Positions 63,762-64,000 of a stretch of DNA of 64,000 nucleotides are shown here, piece after piece. The notes below the pieces were generated by a model, which was given only the letters and a program-made list of their open reading frames with translations, was not told the DNA's origin and did not search any database. A program made the position numbers and the translations under genes. Source of the stretch: JAOUEA01 sp963810945 (lineage in GTDB: Bacteria; Actinomycetota; UBA4738; HRBIN12). The first letter of the stretch is position 1. The number at the start of each line of letters is the position of its first letter. The stretch covers positions 248,001 through 312,000 of the forward strand of contig CAWEPI010000004.1 in assembly GCA_963810945.1 (NCBI GenBank), written 5' to 3'.

Positions 63762-64000
63762 ATGGACACCGAACCGAACGAGGCCGCCGATGGAGTGACG
63801 GCGACGATGCCCTGAGCGCAGCCCTACCGGGGCATCGTCGCGGCTGGACCTTGAGGCAGCGCCTCGGCGCCGCGGACAGCTACGGGCTGTTGCTCCTGCT
63901 CATCCTCCTCAGCACGCTCTGCATCGCCGGGCTGTCCGACAGCGGACTCCAGCGCGTGCTCGCCGTGGTCCTCCTCGGCGTCACGCTCCTGTTCGCCCTG
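63762..64000 (+). CDS. Membrane protein, partial at window end, frameshifted
   Basis: ATG 63762 gives MDTEPNEAADGVTATMP; a frame change near 63805 leads to WTLRQRLGAADSYGLLLLLI, LLSTLCIAGLSDSGLQRVLA and VVLLGVTLLFAL, two membrane helices. This N-terminal pattern (LGxADSYGLLLLLIL) is like actinobacterial proteins ending in an ion-channel domain, but the rest is outside the window. Confidence 0.5.

Overview
This is a very GC-rich bacterial window that reads as an uncultured or deep-branching member of the Actinomycetota. The evidence is an actinobacterial gene order (mec, E1-like, cysO, cysM, murI, metallo-beta-lactamase-fold protein, rph, rdgB, as in the Mycobacterium tuberculosis Rv1334-Rv1341 block), an InhA-like enoyl reductase, a large SARP/AfsR-type regulator, and many genes whose start codon lies only 6-8 bases after a TAnnnT -10 box, which implies leaderless mRNAs. 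No rRNA or CRISPR array was seen; three tRNA genes are present.

Layout. 1-8 kb: DUF2277 protein, PLP decarboxylase, Fpg/Nei glycosylase, DUF2269 protein, then a leftward operon of DrrAB-type ABC transporter, DHA2 MFS exporter and an ion-channel-like protein. 8-20 kb: Lon protease, NAD(P)-binding protein, degenerate cyclase, NatAB-type ABC transporter, AIM24-like protein, DUF885 peptidase-like protein, SDR, exported TIM-barrel-like protein, DUF4333 lipoprotein, FabI/InhA. 19-25 kb: CBS/DUF294 protein, a two-component system, a DoxD-Rieske fusion, and selenophosphate synthetase. 25-33 kb: the CysO/Mec sulfur-carrier cysteine pathway joined to murI, rph and rdgB, with four unrelated loci inserted between cysO and cysM. 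33-40.7 kb: an orphan histidine kinase, exported beta-helix protein, tRNA-Leu, L,D-transpeptidase, RodZ-like protein, a truncated antiporter and a secreted protein.

40.9-54.8 kb is an integrated, decayed element. A 47-bp exact copy of the 3' part of tRNA-Lys(CUU) at 40892-40938 matches the intact tRNA at its other end (54761-54807). Inside are an integrase C-terminal remnant, a 5'-truncated terminase, five AlpA/excisionase-like genes (most broken), and pieces of XRE-type helix-turn-helix genes. In two places the XRE start region and an XRE end region flank cargo (an alpha/beta-hydrolase; a methyltransferase). Other cargo includes a sulfatase, a DUF805 protein, a HEPN-like protein and several tiny membrane proteins.

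54.8-64 kb returns to chromosomal genes: a 1,072-residue SARP/ATPase/TPR regulator, a cupin, tRNA-His, two tandem class III aminotransferases behind a LexA-like palindrome, a membrane protein, a YcaQ-type winged-helix protein and a partial membrane protein running off the end.

Many conserved genes carry one-base frameshifts, mostly insertions, concentrated at 3-8, 23-25 and 59-64 kb. I read these mainly as residual sequencing errors and annotate such genes as single CDS spans. 'Pseudogene' is kept for remnants with missing parts. No translation, alignment or database search could be run, so family names rest on motif recognition.
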